A stretch of 64,000 nt of DNA from contig JAMKCH010001589.1 in assembly GCA_023653785.1 (NCBI GenBank), forward strand, positions 1 through 64,000, read 5' to 3'. Source of the stretch: Ophioderma brevispina (lineage: Eukaryota > Echinodermata > Ophiuroidea > Amphilepidida > Ophiodermatidae). The notes under the pieces are model-generated. The model had not been told where the DNA came from and ran no database searches. It saw nothing but the letters and a program-made list of their open reading frames with translations. How positions within the stretch are numbered: the stretch's first letter is position 1; the number at the start of each line of letters is the position of its first letter. The position numbers were made by a program, and so were the translations under genes. Below, one piece after another: positions 33,236 through 44,705 of the stretch.

Positions 33236-34602
33236 TAGGAATCGAGTTTGTTCGTAGAGTGAAGGTAGATCATCCGTAATTTTGGTGCATGTTGTTTTCC
33301 TGAAGCTGCCCCTTTGTACTCTTTCAATACAATCTTGTAGTCTTTAATGACGGTTCTGTACTTGAAATTGCTTGCGTGTGGATAAAAATAAAACTCATTA
33401 AACGATGAGGGAAATCAGTCGATGAGGTGGCAGCAGACAAGTCTTGCGTACTGCTAGCATGGAATATTTTACGCTTACTTATTTAGTCTTCCCTGTGCAG
33501 GCAGTGGGCAACACATTATTTAAGAATGTGAAAATGAATAAATTGTATATTGGTCTAAATTAAGAAACAAAAATTATTTGCTAGTGAATGCACAGGAAAA
33601 GGTCAGTGAGAGTGAAAAACTAAGCATGCAGACATTTCTTTTTTTTAACTTAATCAAATTCTCTCTCTCTATTATCAAAATGAAAAAGTGCTCTCAATTT
33701 AGGGAATGTAAATGAATTTTTTGCATTTGGAGGTGTTTTTTTTAGTTTGTGATTTGCCCATCCTAAAATTAGAATAGACTATGTTCTGTTTATTTTAGTT
33801 TTTTCAGAATATTAATGTACTTTATAATTTTCTGAAGATGACTTGTGCCTTCTTGTAAGAAAAGCACCTGAATCGAATCTGTCTATATAAAGTAATAACA
33901 CACACACACAAATATTGCTTTTGTGTGTCGAAATCTATAGCAATCGAGAGACCTAAATATGAGTGTTGATTAATCACAATGTCTCAAAGAATTTACTGAC
34001 ATTGCATTGAATTGCAGTTGAAATTGAGATAGTTCAAGGCTTTAACTCATTGGTTAGAGTTTGATTTTTAGCACTGAAATGCAGTAATTGTGCTGAACAC
34101 TTAAAATGGTTGGTTATAATGTGATAAATTTAACCTGGCGATGCATTGCTGGTGTTAACTACGATGTAGGGCAGCTCAATCATGCTTTGAAAGCTTGTAA
34201 TTTGTAAAATAGAATGAGGTTGTCTATGGTGGTATTCATACTTTGAAAATTAGATATATGATAGTGTAATGAATGAAAGTTCTGTTGTAAGATAGTTACC
34301 AACCCCCTGGGCACTACCTGCTTTTCTATTGGCTCTAATAATGGTGGTATGGGTTACACATAGATATAGAAGTAGTTTGGATTGGTTACTCAAGAGGCCT
34401 ATCTATTTGTGTTGGTCCTGTAATGAGCCAATCAGACGCATTGTAAGCATAGGGTAAGTGTCAGTCTTACTCAATATTCAATGTATACCTATAAAACATG
34501 TTAGAAAGTAATAAAATCTAAGGAATCTAAGGGTAAGAATTTTTGGTAAAAAATTATCAACTTTGGCAACATTTTAAAATTTGTTAGCATTGATTCCTTC
34601 CC
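33236..34602. other. intron, nothing recognised
   Basis: AT-rich DNA upstream of the nested receptor, which may include its promoter. I could not identify a convincing TATA box or initiator. A short CA run (about 33900) is present. Confidence 0.45.
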
Positions 34603-34610
34603 TGTCAAGA

Positions 34611-34798
34611 CAGTGGCGTAACCAGAGGGGGTCGGGGTGGGGGTGGGGGAGCTTCCCCCCTTGCCCCCCTGAAAAATTAGTGATTTACATAGGCCATATA
34701 CTATACTAACAAATTTTAATATATGCTTGCCCCCCCCCCTCCCGAAAATACATGTGCGCCCCTTGCCCCCATGAAAAAAAAAGCTGGTTACGCCACTG
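34611..34798. mobile_element. 188-bp hAT-type MITE
   Basis: The ends CAGTGGCGTAACCAG and CTGGTTACGCCACTG are perfect inverted repeats. TGTCAAGA flanks both sides (34603..34610 and 34799..34806), an exact 8-bp target duplication. The interior is G/C-run rich (GGGGTGGGGG, CCCCCCTGAAAAATT repeated). The exactness of the duplication suggests fairly recent insertion. It is nonautonomous, with no coding. Confidence 0.93.
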
Positions 34799-35189
34799 TG
34801 TCAAGATACAGAATTTGAATTTAATGAATCCCAAATCCTGAGAAAGTTCCTGGGGATTTTTTTTTTTCATTTAAAAAAAAATTAATTCAAGATTTATGCC
34901 AAGAAATTTGTAGGACATGTCCAAATTCTTATTCTTACAAACCAAAAATGAAAAATGTTACAACCAACTGATGTTTCCTCCAACTTGCTGGACATAATTG
35001 AAATGATAGACAACCCATTAAACAATATGTGACTGATCTACTTTTAACCAAAATGAAATTTTAATTTTATTGTTTAAAAGGATAAAAAACCAACCCTTCT
35101 ATTGGTTACTTAGGAAGCTATAACTAATGGAAAAGAAATGATAAAATTCATTATTTTATATTTCACAAGACATTTTGGTTATTACATTT

Positions 35190-36230
35190 TGGCTGATGTT
35201 ATATTACCCTCAAAATTTTGATTAAAATATTATTTTCTCAATTTTTTTTGAAAACAGATTTCTCACGGGAAAAGTACTTTGTTTATGATAAAAAAGAGAG
35301 AGCAGGAGATTCCCCAAGAGTTGTTTGTACAAGGTGCACCTGTTAGATTGCACAAGATGCACCTGTTAGATTGCACAAGAGGATTAGTGGGGAATTCCCC
35401 AAGATGTAAATTTAGAAACTGAGTCAACTTGTTTATGCTTTGAGATCAAAACATTGTAAGGTCAGGGAATTTCCCAATAAAGTTATATATGTGAAGTGAT
35501 GTAATTCAGATGATGTAATTTATGTGAATTCCAATTGGTCAGCTAGTGCAAGGTTATGCTTATGCATGATTCTGTGGTAATATCTATTTTAAGACTTGGG
35601 AACTTTGTGAAGTCAGTATATAATGGAGATTTGAGTAAAGTCTCGGGGCCAGCAACCTCCAGTAACAAGTAGCTAGAAGTTATAGCTAGTTTTAATCTGC
35701 AATGAGTAGCAGACCATAAAGTACCTTGTGCCAGGATTTATAATTCCATGTGAGCAGCGTGCTATAATTATTCTACTGTCGTCTTTGAAGCCGAAAGTGC
35801 TGGGAATCAAAATAGGATTCCAAATTGTGGACAGATAGAAATCGTGGTGATTATCTTGGACTGATATACTGTGGAATATTAGTGTCGTCGAGGGACTTAT
35901 CTAACCTTGTCGCCTTGAACTGCTGATCAAAAGTTATCTTCAGGACTGAGAAGATTCGCATGGAATATACCATGGATATTTATGTGAACTTATGCACTGT
36001 CATTTTGGAGTCTTCGCTGTGAGGACATATCATCGTTGAACTGCAACGCCTTCAACATAGGACACTAGAACTCTTTATAAGTATTATAATCTTAAATATT
36101 GTGTGTAATTTTATTTAATTTTGTTTTGGACATACCAAATTCTTGAACCAAATTAATCTGAGTAAAAATCATTAAATCTGTTATCAAAAAATTCAGATCA
36201 CTTGTGCACAAGGCTCATTTATTTGTGTTT
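35190..36230. repeat. LTR-like dispersed repeat
   Basis: The left part matches the window start in reverse orientation, so this is a repeat. The middle contains a TATATAATGG box (about 35618) followed by a less AT-rich leader-like region (GTCTCGGGGCCAGCAACC) and short direct repeats GCACCTGTTAGATTGCACAA (about 35336 and 35358). The layout resembles a solo LTR with its own promoter. Ends and target duplication were not resolved, so the class is tentative. Confidence 0.4.
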
Positions 36231-36421
36231 GAAAGGTACTTCTGACCTTTGACGTCTATGAGACGTCATAACACTGAAAAGATATATCCTTTGGCATGAG
36301 GGTTTCATATATTTTATGTTATTGCAAATAAAAAATGGGATGGTATTTGCAAGGTTATGTACTTGATGGTTCATTTGAATAAAAGTGTATAATAACTTTG
36401 TAATTTATTTTCATTCATCAG

Positions 36422-36735
36422 GAAACAGATGATCAGGTTCAGAAAGTAGAAACACCATCTAGTGAACAAGCAGCTGTGGTTACCAAGATGACAACAGTAG
36501 CCACCAACCAATCACAACAACCACAGTATCCCAAACGTCCCCTGTCCAGCAGCCAGTGGCAAGAACAGCAACAGCTAGCGGCCGCCGCTGCAGCTGGCAA
36601 TCCGGCCAGGTTCTTTAGTCCAGGACCGCACCAGGCACCTTATCGGATACCCGAGTTCTGTTGGTCACACATGCATCAGAGGATGATGTCAGATCTGTTG
36701 TTTGCCATAGAAACAGATGTACAAGTCTGGAGAAG
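36422..36735 (+). CDS. neurobeachin/LRBA-type protein, exon i
   Basis: The exon starts after TTCATTCATCAG in phase 0, reading ETDDQVQKVETPSSEQAAVV, then a glutamine/alanine-rich linker, then RFFSPGPHQAPYRIPEFCWS and MHQRMMSDLLFAIETDVQVW. The last block is the family's RIPEF.WS.MHQRLL.DLLFA.ETDV.VWR. Two donors are possible: GTGGGT after 36735 (phase 2) or a better GTAGGT after 36745 (phase 0, adding WVH). The choice depends on which acceptor the next exon uses. The first is drawn here because it pairs with the best pyrimidine tract downstream. Confidence 0.88.
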
Positions 36736-36894
36736 GTGGGTTCATGTAGGTTTGAAGGAATGTAAGAGGAGAATAGTTAACATGGTCATACGTGTTACAC
36801 TTTGAGTTTACCAACATTTTGGATAGTTGCCTATTGGGTGGGGTTTGTGTACCTCTTTGCATTTGTGTTGTGTTTGGTAACCTTCAGTTTTATT

Positions 36895-37815
36895 GTCCCC
36901 GCCGAACGAAGTTCGGGAGGGGACTATAAAATGGGCTCCGTCCGTATGTCCGTATGTCCGTATGTCCGTATGTCCGTATGTCCGTATGTCCGTGATAAAA
37001 ATGTTAACCTGAAACATTTGGGCATATCTTTTTTTCTGGATGTGCTAGAGTAGCCAAACTTTGGTATATTGTAGGAGGGGATACCCCCTACTCACAATGT
37101 AATTCATTCCCCCAGGGTCCTCCCCTGGGTCTGTCAGGGGTAGGGGAAAAAAGGTCAAGGAAAAAGGTCAATATTGCACAGAAAATGTCAACATTGTGTA
37201 CAATTTATCTGGAGTTCTGTAAGGGCTACGATGATGTAACTTGGTGGAAAGAAGCAGGTTGATGAGTTCTCAACCTGATTAGATTTTGGGTGTAAAATAT
37301 TCTAATGAAGTATCTAATTTGCATAATTTATGAAATTTTTCCCGCAAGGCCTGGGTACAAGTTTTCTGGAGTTCTGTAACGTGTATAATGATGTAACTTG
37401 GTGGAAGGAAGTGGGCTGAGAAGTTCTCGACCTGATTAGATTTTGGGTGAATTTTTTTTAGTTCTAGTTGTTACATGTGGGTCATTCTTTTGGGTTGCCA
37501 GCCTGTTTACATTTCTTGGAAAATGTGAAAATACGTAAAATTCAATGTTTCGCCACTTTCCAGACCCCGTATGGGTCCCAAATTTAAATTGTGATCACAT
37601 GATTTTTTCAAAAATAGTGTTGCCACATTGAGTAAATTATCATATTTTTACTAAATTTAGTGAATTTTCAGGGATTTTTGCATGCTGAATTTTAAGATTT
37701 CTTGAGTCATTTTCTTGAGTAACCATTATTTTTGGCGAGCTAGTGATGGCCAAAATTAAGGGTGGACTGGTACAGTTTTAGTTGTCATTTAGTGATCGCG
37801 ATATTCGGCGGGGAC
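36895..37815 (+). mobile_element. GTCCCC-type element, copy 2, with terminal inverted repeats
   Basis: The left end GTCCCCGCCGAA and the right end TTCGGCGGGGAC are perfect inverted repeats of 12 bases. Near the left end GAACGAAGTTCGGGAGGGGAC forms a second small palindrome, then a GTATGTCC 8-bp run (36940..36990). The body has two tandem units with TCTGGAGTTCTGTAA and GATGTAACTTGGTGGAA, and the same right part as copy 1 near 11640-11840. No long open frame exists. It lies about 160 bases downstream of exon i. Confidence 0.75.
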
Positions 37816-37865
37816 ATATTTTACGCATCGCGTAAATACGAGTTCGCCTTGTTGCTTTACTACTA

Positions 37866-38060
37866 CTAAATAATAATAATTGGCATTGAAAGAGTGCTTT
37901 TTGTCATAAACAACCTCAAAGCACTGTCGCTGCCTTTGTGGGCAGCCAGCTCTGCTGGAAGGACCACTTGGCATTCAAGCCTTGGACTTGTAATCTCAGG
38001 GTTGCAAATTTGAACCTTGGCTCGGCTGTTACTTCCTCTTTAATACAAGGCACTAGAGTA
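37866..38060. repeat. SINE/LINE tail next to a tRNA-like segment
   Basis: AATAATAATAATTGGCATTG followed by AAAGAGTGCTTTTTGTCATAAAC resembles the reversed 3' tail of CR1/L2-type LINEs and dependent SINEs. A tRNA-like stretch with GGGTTGCAAATTTGAACC follows. Orientation of the whole is unclear. Confidence 0.4.
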
Positions 38061-39540
38061 AATTTTGTCTACGAAATCAACCACAATGATTGACTTTCCA
38101 GACGTAAAATGTTTCTTAAAAATGTAATTGATCATACCAGCTTGGCGCGATGTAGCTTTTGGTTATACTGCCAAGTTTCCCAAAGGGAAGTTACCATAAC
38201 AGAAACAGAAAAGGCTGTGCTACACATATAATGGGCTGCAAAGTACTACCGGTCACAACCCACCAAACCACAGGTGCCACAAATTCACACAGGCAGTGAC
38301 TGCTCTTGTTTTTAAATGCTTACAGTGCTTCTTTTTTTCACAGGAATAGGACAATCACCAAAATTATCAAGCTTCCAAAATTGCTGTAAAAAGGAACTAT
38401 CCTTTGTGGGAGGGTTCTCAGGGGGGCAAATTTGTCAAAAGTGGATTTTCTTTACTGAAATATTAACTTCTTTCAACAAAAAGCATAAAAGCCTGATTTT
38501 TTGCCTCTTTTTGGGCCTTATTTCAAATCCTCTTTCTGGGTTTTGGGGCTTTTTGAAATGGGGGGAATTCACCCCTCCCCTGGTTACGGGCCTGGGCAAT
38601 GAAATGGGCCGACTTACTCTTTTTGTTTCAAAAGAGAATGATGAGACCATGCTTCTTTTAGAATTTTAGTCCATGCCAACCAGCACTAGAATGCCAATTT
38701 GACCCTTTTGTTCTTCAAAACATCTGTAAAATACGACGATTACATCCTGAATCAGTATTGTTATAATTTAAAATTACCGTAGGAGAGGGTACTGCATCTT
38801 CAAGTTCTGTATCTAATTTATCCTTCAGTATATGCAATTTCATTTAGCTTCATATATTAGGACTTTGTATGAGCTTATAATATATTACTTCATAACTGAG
38901 ATGTTTCTTCAATACTTATTTAATAAAATTTATATTAAATATTGTATCTTAAACAACCGATGCTACTATTCATCTTTTATTAATTATAATAATGCTTTAG
39001 ATCCTGTATTTTATCTATTATTGAATCCACTTTGCATTCTGAATTAATAAAGCTACTCCCAATTACAACATAACTTTTTTGTATATATAAATTTTCAAAC
39101 AATTCATTCAAATTGTGACGTACCATTTTAACGTGAGCAGTAATTGCATGTATTATAAACTCCCATAAATTACAAGTAATTTCCTTATAACATCATGATG
39201 GGAAAGAATTCAGCCAAAATATATTGCAATTGAGATGAGAAAAATCCAAGGTATCTAATGATACCCAAATCTCAAGTTCGATAGGGTAAGTTGCAGTGTC
39301 AAGGCTAAGGATGGGTAGTAGTACCCCTTAAAATAACTGAACCTGAGGTGCGGTTTTGGAAGGGATAAAAAACAAATTTGCCAGTGTTTTAACATTTTAT
39401 AACATTTTATGCAATTAAAGAGGGGGAATCAGTCCAATACCTGTAGTCTGAAATTGGACTCATATTGGTGGTACATCCCTGTATGCAAGGGCAAAATGGG
39501 TCGGTGTGCAGGGGGAAAGCTTATGGCCCCGGAAATATAA
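38061..39540. other. intron, low-information sequence
   Basis: AT-rich intron. A region near 38400-38610 rich in GGGG and CCCC runs and CCTGGTTACGGGCCTGG resembles part of a MITE, but matching ends were not found. The open frames here carry no recognisable domain. Confidence 0.4.
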
Positions 39541-40380
39541 CATAATAATAATAATAACAGCATTTATAAAGCGCCATCTATCTAGGCAGCCTATTCCGAG
39601 GCGCTGAAACAATAAGATACATAAACAAGCAAAAGTTACAAATTACAGAAATTACATGTACCCTGAAATATGTCAACTTGAGTAGAAAACAAAAATGAAA
39701 ATGCATTATGAACATACATGAAGTGGAATCAAAGGCATCAAGTACAAAATAAATGAATACAAATTAAACATCATATGCAGACTGGAACAAATGTGTCCAT
39801 GGGAAGAGAGTTCCATAATTTAGGAGCACATGAAGAAAACGCCTTATCACCAAGGGAGGATAACGTTCTAGGAGTCGTTAGCAACAGTTTATCAGAAGAT
39901 CTGAGAGAGCGGCTTGGTATATATGGGGTGAGAAGTTGGCTTATATAAGATGAGCAAAGTCCATTTAGCGAGTTCCATGTGAGCAAGAGGCATTTGAATA
40001 CAATCCGTTGACGGATGGTTACCAGTGAAGCTGTATAAGAGTTGGAGTTATGTGATTATATTTGCGAGTTTTGACAATACACTAGCAGCTGCATTTTGTG
40101 TCCGCTGAACTTTATCAAGGAGAGTAATTTGAAATCCATATAAAAGTGGCATTCCCATTGTCACTCGAGATGACGAGTGCATAATGAGAATTGGTGGCCA
40201 TATCATCTGACACAATTTTACGCATGGAGTCTAATGTTACGTGAGTGAAAATATGCAGACTGACATACTTTCTTTACCTGTTCATCCATTGTCCTATTTT
40301 CCCAAGAATACCTCCTAAGTTCCGAGCAGAATGGGTCAGACTGAATGTTGCATTACAATTTGATAGGATTATCTTTGATT
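39541..40380 (-). pseudogene. 5'-truncated CR1/L2-like LINE, RT C-terminus and 3' end
   Basis: Read on the - strand, broken frames give MDEQVKKVCQSAYFH, a degenerate SRLDYGN-type block, LLYGFQITLLDKVQRTQNAA, then YISQLLTPYIPSRSLRSSDK, GDKAFSSCAPKLWNSLPMDT and a stop. These are the standard order at the end of CR1/L2/Rex-type reverse transcriptase ORFs. The 3' end is GGCGCTTTATAAATGCTGTT followed by a TTATTA microsatellite, the usual tail. Frameshifts show it is dead. The 5' limit is approximate. Confidence 0.85.
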
Positions 40381-40499
40381 AAGGACTTTTTGCATTCGCT
40401 TAATTGAACAGACAAGTTCAGTCTTTCATCATTGAGTTAAGTCTGTTGCTGTCCATCCATGACTTGATATCCATGCCATATACTAGTGCATTTTCTGTA

Positions 40500-40795
40500 T
40501 GTGACCTTTGACATCAGATTTGTTCTGAGCTCAGGTCAGCGTCCTTTTTCACAAATTTGGTGGTCATAGGGCATTTCTATGCAAATTGAACTCTAGATAA
40601 CCTTTGAAGAGAACCTTTTGGGTCACTCTGACACCCTGCAAACAAAGGTCAGAACGGCCCTCCCCTACCTTCATGCCAAATAATCAGCCCGATATGTCAA
40701 AGCATAATGAAACGCATACCAGACAGACAGACGACAGACGTACAGACAGACAAATCTCAGGCCGTGTACATGCTAATCAACAAGCGCGAAGTTAG
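40500..40795 (+). repeat. repeat fragment with (ACAG)n tract
   Basis: Imperfect ACAGACAGAC tract near 40728-40760, preceded by sequence with GTGACCTTTGAC, GGTCACTCTGACACCC and AAGGTCAGAACGGCC. The style is typical of dispersed invertebrate repeats that end in such tracts. No second copy was found in the window, so boundaries are uncertain. Confidence 0.4.
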
Positions 40796-40917
40796 TGTGA
40801 CTCGCCATGAATAGGTGGGTCGCGATCCCGTCCGCCATTTTATTTATCATCGCGAATGGACTATACATGTGTGTAGTACACTAAACTGGCTTTAAAAAGA
40901 TAATTTTAATTACATTG

Positions 40918-41274
40918 TTATAATAATAATCCGTGCACTGACCGTGCAATCTGACGAAGCATAATGAGGCCTACATACGTTATAGTGACCTGACCATGCA
41001 TAGTTCTATAGCAAGCTAAAGCGTCCCATTTGAGGAGGTGAAAAATATTTTGATTCCCCAGCCAATTTTCATGAGCTTTCGCCACTAATGTGGCTGCCAT
41101 TTGTGCCCGAACGATGTCACATGGGCCAAAAAGACCAACAGCAGTTACAATGATCCCATTGGTAAGATTACAATCAAGGTAACTCATTGATTTTTTAGCC
41201 ATCGTAGACTCGGCAATAGCAATGAAATTCGATAGAAAGCGCGATGTAAGTGGTTGTAAATTCAATGAGAACAT
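40918..41274 (-). other. unassigned open frame, 118 codons
   Basis: The frame opens MFSLNLQPLTSRFLSNFIAI and contains LTNGIIVTAVGLFGPCDIV and MAATLVAKAHENWLGNQN. I do not recognise a family. The surrounding base composition is less AT-rich than the intron average (about 40800-41770), so this could be a captured or independent exon, but chance is possible. A + strand frame at 41506..41793 is equally unassigned. Confidence 0.2.
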
Positions 41275-42199
41275 TGTTTATTATGAATATTGGACAGACA
41301 TGATTGACAAGTCTGAAGTCACCAAATGGTGATTTTGCCGAATGTTTTCCTGCGCGACTTACCACCAATTATTTATTCAAACGGGATTTTTTAAACGTTT
41401 TACATGCACAAAAAATGAAAAATATATAGAACCCATGGGAGCTGTTAATAACGCCTGATTGTGGGTTTAGGCCGCACCAGTATATGAAATAAAGTCTGCT
41501 CTAGCTTGGCTTTCGAACAGCTTCGAAGGGTCGTGCCCGTGTTGTTTACACTAGAGTTTCAATGTCACCCTAATACAGCAAAACAGACGCATCTTTACGA
41601 TATACATTTTCGTGTATGGATGCGAGTAACCTTTGAAACGTTCTCACTAGTAAAGTTCCTATTATGCCTACTTTCGCCAGGATTTCCTGTTTTTCGGTCG
41701 GGTATTTTTTTTTTTGAGCTTTGCAGTGTCCCGGTAGGCAGCATGCTAATACTTCCGTTCTATCAACAAGTCGGCAAAATACTCGTTGATTAATCTTTTC
41801 AAGTTGTTGATGATAAAACTGTGTGGACGCCTGTCGAATTTAAACGATTAAAATTTTCTATCGATGTTAGGTTATCATCGATGATTACGCTCCATCTGAA
41901 CATGACTAAAGTATCATGATGCAGTTCACTGAGAAAGGTGGACTTTTCAGTGATAGACCAGACCCACTGTGGTTTGTTTCTTCTTCTTCTGCCATTTTAC
42001 TGATACACATCAAATTCTCAAGAATACAGAGTTGTAGTCTAAAATAGAGTACTGAAAACCTGGAGTTCAGGTATGTCTACAATATCCATCGTGTCCTACC
42101 TTGCAGTTTTAAAACATTGAAGCACGGAGGCATATGTTTTTTGTTAAATTTTGTACGTATTTATAATCATGTCACCATAACTCATTTCCTTTCTCATAG

Positions 42200-42375
42200 A
42201 CAAGTTTTTTTATATGTTCACATCCAGAACCCTGCCAGGACTATAAAGACTATTAAGGCAGCAGAGAACACCATCTTTGTACAGAATGTGACCCAGATGG
42301 TATCCCCGATTATGGACACCCTCATCGATTCTCTGGAGGCTACTGCCTAGTTGTCCTCTGCTACGGTCCAGAAAT
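42200..42375 (+). CDS. neurobeachin/LRBA-type protein, exon j (frame disrupted)
   Basis: The frame reads ..NPARTIKTIKAAENTIFVQN then VTQMVSPIMDTLID, corresponding to the family's STKSV.DFVNS.ENIIFVHN and ISQMVDN. Three acceptors are possible: after CTTTCTCATAG (start 42200, phase 2, best pyrimidine tract), after CATCCAG (42228, phase 0) or after CCTGCCAG (42239, phase 2). The frame hits TAG at 42348..42350 although the family continues ACGGILPLL. A +1 shift near 42335 gives LLPSCPLLRSRN, ending in phase 0 at the donor GTAAGT, as exon k needs. The exon therefore contains one frameshift, either real or an assembly error. Confidence 0.65.
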
Positions 42376-42639
42376 GTAAGTAATTGTTACAACGGCTTTA
42401 AAAAATGTGTCCATGTAAGCCACTGGTTAAAGGCGCTTTTCTCCTCTCTTTACAACTTTAAATGTGATCTGCTGTATTGAAATGTATATTCGGCATCTTT
42501 GTGATTCCGTCAATTCTTAGTGCTCCAAGTGCACTGATTTCTTTGTCTTCCCTGTTAATAATAGTAATATAAAATTGATTATGTTAAGCTTAAGCAGGAT
42601 TAAAATCAGTGTTCTGGCATCCCTTGCTGCTGCTTCTTC

Positions 42640-42785
42640 TTAGCGTATCCACAAGCCACTGACAATGGCTTGTGGTGGTGTTAGGATTTATTCAGCTGAG
42701 TAAGCTGATCCGGGACCGCATGTATCCATGGTACAGACGTTCCTAACATGGCCCGCTTTAAGGCTGGGGGTGGATTGGGAAGTCG
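42640..42785 (+). repeat. dispersed repeat, copy 3 of 3
   Basis: CCACAAGCCACTGACAATGG, GGTGTTAGGATTTATTCAGC, the GCATGTATCCATGGTACAGA block and GGCTGGGGGTGGATTGGGAA match the 22.8-kb copy along its full length, in the same orientation. This copy is not followed by the SINE. Confidence 0.75.
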
Positions 42786-43011
42786 GGTTTTCACTTGCTC
42801 ATCTAGTTGTTAAGAGACTTACTTCATTTGTAATACAGTGGTCTAGGGGTCGCTTCCCCATTTGGTGTTCTTGGCTAAATAGACTATTACAATATTTTGA
42901 GTAGGTGAAGTCTATAAAAAGAAAAGGTTCTAAGACCGATAGCTGCATTCCATAGTGGTGCTCTAGGAGCACTATACATTGACAGAAACTCAAGTATGCT
43001 GTATATTATGT

Positions 43012-43209
43012 AAAGTCCATTGCTCTACCTCCGTGCATTGTGTCATAACCTTGATGCAGCTTTTATGCATGCATCAAGATATGCCGTCTTTGTGCGCGCG
43101 TGTAAAAACTTTGTTTGCATTAAGCTCAGCGCTTGCGGTTTTGGTGGGTGCGACCATCAATCTCGTACATGGCTGATGTCACTGCACGGAGGTGGGAAAT
43201 GGAGTATAG
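43012..43209. mobile_element. about 200-bp MITE, copy 1
   Basis: The ends AAAGTCCATTGCTCTACCTC and GAGGTGGGAAATGGAGTATA are imperfect inverted repeats. Inside them ATGTCACTGCACGG and CCGTGCATTGTGTCAT also pair. A second copy lies inverted at 50267..50450. Confidence 0.7.
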
Positions 43210-44354
43210 ACCTTTCCTTATAGATGTATTTGCTTTTGTGGCCAAAGTTGATTCAGAAGAAGATAATTGCTCTCAGTTTATTACGGTTGGAAAACAAAAG
43301 CAAAACAATCTATTATTGTACAAAGAAAATGGCATGTGGGAGTCCCTACACTCAAGGAGTATTGGATGTAGTATATTTCAAGGAATTTGTGATATGATGT
43401 GATAATTTAATTTTTTGCAACAAATTGAATTAGAGTGAATCATTTTTTTACAAGGGTGTCTGTTTTCACCCCAGGATTGTGGGATATTTTTTGTAGAGTT
43501 GTTTTTCTTATGATTTTGTTCAATTTTCCAAATTTGTTGTGATTTGGGGAAACCACCACTTTAAAAGAAGGGTGCTTTATTTGCCAACCCTGATATTTTT
43601 CCTATCGGTTTGGGTTGCAGCAAACAATTATTTTTTAGGGCTAAACCATCAATCTGGTTATGTATGTACAGAACAAACTATAATAATATGGGCCATGATC
43701 CATTATGATATATATTAATATCAAGTTAGCATGTGATCGTAATTGATCTGGATTCTGTTTTAGAATTTTGAATAGTTGTTATCATATATGTCCCCTAGTT
43801 TTCTATTAACTTGAATCTTGAGTCAGTCTATAAAATTAACTTTGTACATACCTCAATATTTGACTTTGAGGTTGTTGAGACATAAGTTTTTGCTTACAAT
43901 TCAATTCCCCTAGCATTTTCCTTCAGCTTAGATTAATCTATAACTATTTGTCAATACAACATCATTAAGAAGCACCCATTTTCCTGCATGTCCTTGGAAA
44001 ATGAAAAGAAGAGAAAAGAACTCTAACTGCTTGCAAAAGACCGGCGTGAACCAGATGTAGTTGCCTTTTATTGTTTATTTATGCAGAGTGCGCCTGAAAG
44101 TCCCCCGCCCCTGAGCTTGATAGCCCTATTACTGAGCCTGAATCCATAGTTCTGATGATGTTGTATAACAGGTCTTTCTATCTGTCAATGTTTTCGCTGT
44201 GTGCTTGTTAACAAATAAATAGTCTTGCTTTTTTGCTGATATGCATTGTGTGTGACACTGCATTTTACCTGAGGTAAACTTTCATACTTAGGATGGGTTG
44301 GGGTTGAGTTGAATTTTAATATTGGGATGGCATCTGAGGTCATGTGGCTATCAT
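43210..44354. other. intron, nothing recognised
   Basis: AT-rich DNA between exons j and k with no repeat or domain I can name. Confidence 0.5.
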
Positions 44355-44705
44355 ACTTTTTGGACAGGTTATGAATGAGCTCATTTACATATTTTGAATA
44401 AAAAAACGAATCCACTCTACAGACTAAATGATTACTCAATGTTTAACTTCCTAACATGGCACAGTGATAAGGACATCGAGGTGCATTGTGCTGTTGACCT
44501 TTTGACAGGTTATGAATATTAATGAGCGCATTTCGCATATTTTAAAGAAAGCACGTGATCTAGTGTATAGACAAAACTGATCTACTCATGAAACTAATAT
44601 GTGGGATGGTGATTATGAAGAACATTACAAGGTCATGTACTGTATACATTTTGGACAGTTACGTTGAATATTAATGACCTCATTTGCCTATTTTTGATAA
44701 AATGT
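44355..44705 (+). repeat. tandem repeat, about 145-bp unit, 3 diverged copies
   Basis: The landmark TTTGGACAGGTTATGAAT..GAGCTCATTT..ATATTTTGAATAAA occurs near 44355, again near 44500 (TTTGACAGGTTATGAATATT) and near 44650 (TTTGGACAGTTACGTTGAAT). Copies are strongly diverged. Confidence 0.6.

Noticed and set aside
36802..37053. 83-codon + frame with repeated VRMSVCPY
   Set aside because: It runs through the GTATGTCC tract of the GTCCCC-type element.
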